64,000 nt of DNA from Piscicola geometra (lineage: Eukaryota; Annelida; Clitellata; Hirudinida; Piscicolidae), in assembly GCA_943735955.1 (NCBI GenBank), contig CALSEQ010000015.1:262501-326500 (forward strand), in the 5' to 3' direction. Positions 61,697 through 64,000 of the stretch are shown in pieces. The notes below the pieces were generated by a model. The model was not told where the DNA came from. It saw nothing but the letters and a program-made list of their open reading frames with translations, and did no database searches. Positions within the stretch are counted from its first letter, which is position 1; every line of letters starts with the position of its first letter. The position numbers were made by a program, and so were the translations under genes.

Positions 61697-64000
61697 TATT
61701 GCATATTTACATCTATTGAATATTTACATATATTGCATATTCACATATATTGCATATTTACATATATTGCATATTTACATATATTGCATCTTTACATATA
61801 TTGCATATTTACATATATTGCATATTTACATATATTGCATATTTACATATCTTGCATATTTACATATCTTGCATATTTACATATTTTGCATATTTACATA
61901 TAGTGCATATATTCATATATTGCATATTTACATATATTGCATATTTACATATATTGCATATTTACATATATTGCATATTAACATATATTGCATATTTACA
62001 CATATTGCATATTTACATATATTGCATATTTACATATATTGCATATTTACATATCTTGCATATTTACGTATCTTGCATATTTACATATATTGCATATTTA
62101 CATATATTGCATAATTACATATATTGCATGTTTACGTATATTGCATATTTACATATATTGCATATTTACATGTATTGCATATTTACATATATTGCATATT
62201 TATATGTATTGCATATTTACATATATTGCATATTTACATAAATTGCATATTTTCATATAATGCATATTTACATCTATTGCATATTTACTCATATTGCATA
62301 TTTACATATATTGCATATTTACATATATTGCATATTTACATATATTGCATATTTACATATATTGCATTTTTACATATATTGCATATTTAGATATATTGCA
62401 TATTTACATATATTGCATATTTACATATATTGCATATTTACATATATTGCATATTTACATATATTGCATATTTACATATATTGCATATTTACATATATTG
62501 CATATTTACATATATTGCATATTTACATATATTGCATATTTACATTTATTGCATATTTACATATATTGCTTTTTACATAAATTGCATATTCACATATATT
62601 GCATATTTACATATATTGCATATTTACATATATTGCATTGTTACATATATTGCATATTTACATATATTGCATATTTACATATATTGCATATTTACATATA
62701 TTGCATATTTACATATGTTGCATATTTACATAAATTGCATATTTTCATATATTGCATATTCACATCTATTGCATATTTTCATATATTGCATATTTACATA
62801 TATTGCATATTTACATATATTGCATATTTACATATATTGCATATTTACATATATTGCCTATTTACATATATTGCTAATTTACATATGTTGCATATTTACA
62901 GAAATTGCATATTTTCATATATTGCATATTTACATCTATTGCATATTTACTTATATTGCATATTTACATCTATTGCATATTTACTTATATTGCATATTTA
63001 CATATATTGCATATTTACATATATTGCATATTTACATATATTGCATATTCACATATATTGCTTATTACATAAATTGCATATTCACATATCTTGCATATTT
63101 ACATATATTGCATATTTACATCTATTGAATATTTACATATATTGCATATTCACATATATTGCATATTTACATATATTGCATATTTACATATATTGCATCT
63201 TTACATATATTGCATATTTACATATATTGCATATTTACATATATTGCATATTTACATATCTTGCATATTTACATATCTTGCATATTTACATATTTTGCAT
63301 ATTTACATATAGTGCATATATTCATATATTGCATATTTACATATATTGCATATTTACATATATTGCATATTTACATATATTGCATATTAACATATATTGC
63401 ATATTTACACATATTGCATATTTACATATATTGCATATTTACATATATTGCATATTTACATATCTTGCATATTTACGTATCTTGCATATTTACATATATT
63501 GCATATTTACATATATTGCATAATTACATATATTGCATGTTTACGTATATTGCATATTTACATATATTGCATATTTACATGTATTGCATATTTACATATA
63601 TTGCATATTTATATGTATTGCATATTTACATATATTGCATATTTACATAAATTGCATATTTTCATATAATGCATATTTACATCTATTGCATATTTACTCA
63701 TATTGCATATTTACATATATTGCATATTTACATATATTGCATATTTACATATATTGCATATTTACATATATTGCATTTTTACATATATTGCATATTTAGA
63801 TATATTGCATATTTACATATATTGCATATTTACATATATTGCATATTTACATATATTGCATATTTACATATATTGCATATTTACATATATTGCATATTTA
63901 CATATATTGCATATTTACATATATTGCATATTTACATATATTGCATATTTACATTTATTGCATATTTACATATATTGCTTTTTACATAAATTGCATATTC
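61697..64000. repeat. 1409-bp direct tandem duplication running off the window
   Basis: Bases ~61697-62591 recur from ~63106 to the window end. acatctattgaat at 61710 matches 63119, and the 16-bp gctttttacataaatt near 62568 matches the one near 63977. I saw no differences in the parts compared. The true length of the second copy cannot be judged because the window stops within it. Confidence 0.87.

Larger units (their letters stand above)
36851..64000 (+). repeat. 17-bp satellite array, domain VI, marked by 16-bp units
   Basis: 27 kb of satellite with recurring 16-bp units: gctttttacataaatt (36851, 38549, 39941, 41350, 43454, 45830, 48172, 57694, 62568 and others), gcttattacataaatt (44048, 46424) and gcctatttcataaatt (53923, 54959, 59069, 59238 and others). 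Further markers are tttagatat, acatctatt, ttttcatat, atgttgc, ttaacat followed by tttacacat, and in the last 10 kb tttacgtat and atatcttgc. The array continues past the window end. No gene and no unique sequence is present. Confidence 0.97.

Noticed and set aside
1..64000. CRISPR array
   Set aside because: There are no spacers: the 17-bp units abut directly and the variants are single-base changes. The telomere-type repeats and satellite organisation are eukaryotic.
1..64000. Centromeric satellite with CENP-B box
   Set aside because: The unit is 17 bp and AT-rich, and outside the telomere-type blocks I saw no GGG or CCC, which a CENP-B box requires. A centromeric role cannot be excluded but nothing here supports it.
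1..64000. Inverted satellite segments or palindromic arms
   Set aside because: Reading through the window I met only the gcatatttacatatatt orientation; no stretch of its reverse complement was seen.
1..64000. tRNA, rRNA, snRNA or other RNA genes
   Set aside because: No segment departs from the two repeat types long enough to hold one.

Overview
The whole window is tandem repeat DNA from a eukaryotic chromosome. I see no gene, no RNA gene, no transposon and no unique sequence anywhere in it. About 61.5 kb (roughly 3,600 copies) is one 17-bp AT-rich satellite unit, gcatatttacatatatt on the + strand (3 G/C in 17). All copies are head to tail in the same orientation. The other ~2.4 kb is five blocks of degenerate CCCTAA/TTAGGG telomere-type repeats embedded in the satellite, all with the C-rich strand on +. 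TTAGGG-type telomeres occur in vertebrates, many invertebrates, many fungi and several protist groups, so the organism cannot be named further from this window. The setting is most likely subtelomeric or another heterochromatic array. If the window belongs to the left end of a chromosome, the CCCTAA orientation is the one expected of a left telomere.

Layout. 1-9413: satellite rich in variants (gcgttttt, gcttattt, atatactg, atatagtg and a 16-bp unit gcatattacttatatt) with four telomere-type blocks at 3798-4448, 5146-5477, 7244-7575 and 8781-9413. 9414-15184: satellite with a different variant set (cacatatt, attacacattcac, tagatt), arranged as a ~2.3 kb duplication and ending in ~23 perfect canonical units. 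15185-15684: fifth telomere-type block. 15685-17772: mostly canonical satellite. 17773-28866: domain marked by 18-bp units (tttaaataagatt, tttaaattatatt, tttaaattctatt). 28867-36850: domain in which large-scale periods are exact multiples of 17. 36851-64000: domain marked by 16-bp units (gctttttacataaatt, gcttattacataaatt, gcctatttcataaatt). The array runs off both ends of the window.

On top of the 17-bp period lies a mosaic of larger duplications: 375, 717, 950, 971, 1006, 1036, 1171, 1409, 1698, 1906, 2098, 2303 and 2376 bp, plus dispersed copies 3162, 4981 and 5162 bp apart. Most are near-identical, as expected from repeated unequal exchange or segmental amplification. All five telomere-type blocks have the same left and right junctions with the satellite, pointing to one ancestral junction pair later spread by these duplications.

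The + strand unit has no stop codon in any frame and 17 is not a multiple of 3. All three + frames therefore stay open for hundreds of codons (up to 1,100) and encode the same 17-residue peptide repeat. These are by-products of the repeat, not genes, and none is annotated as CDS.
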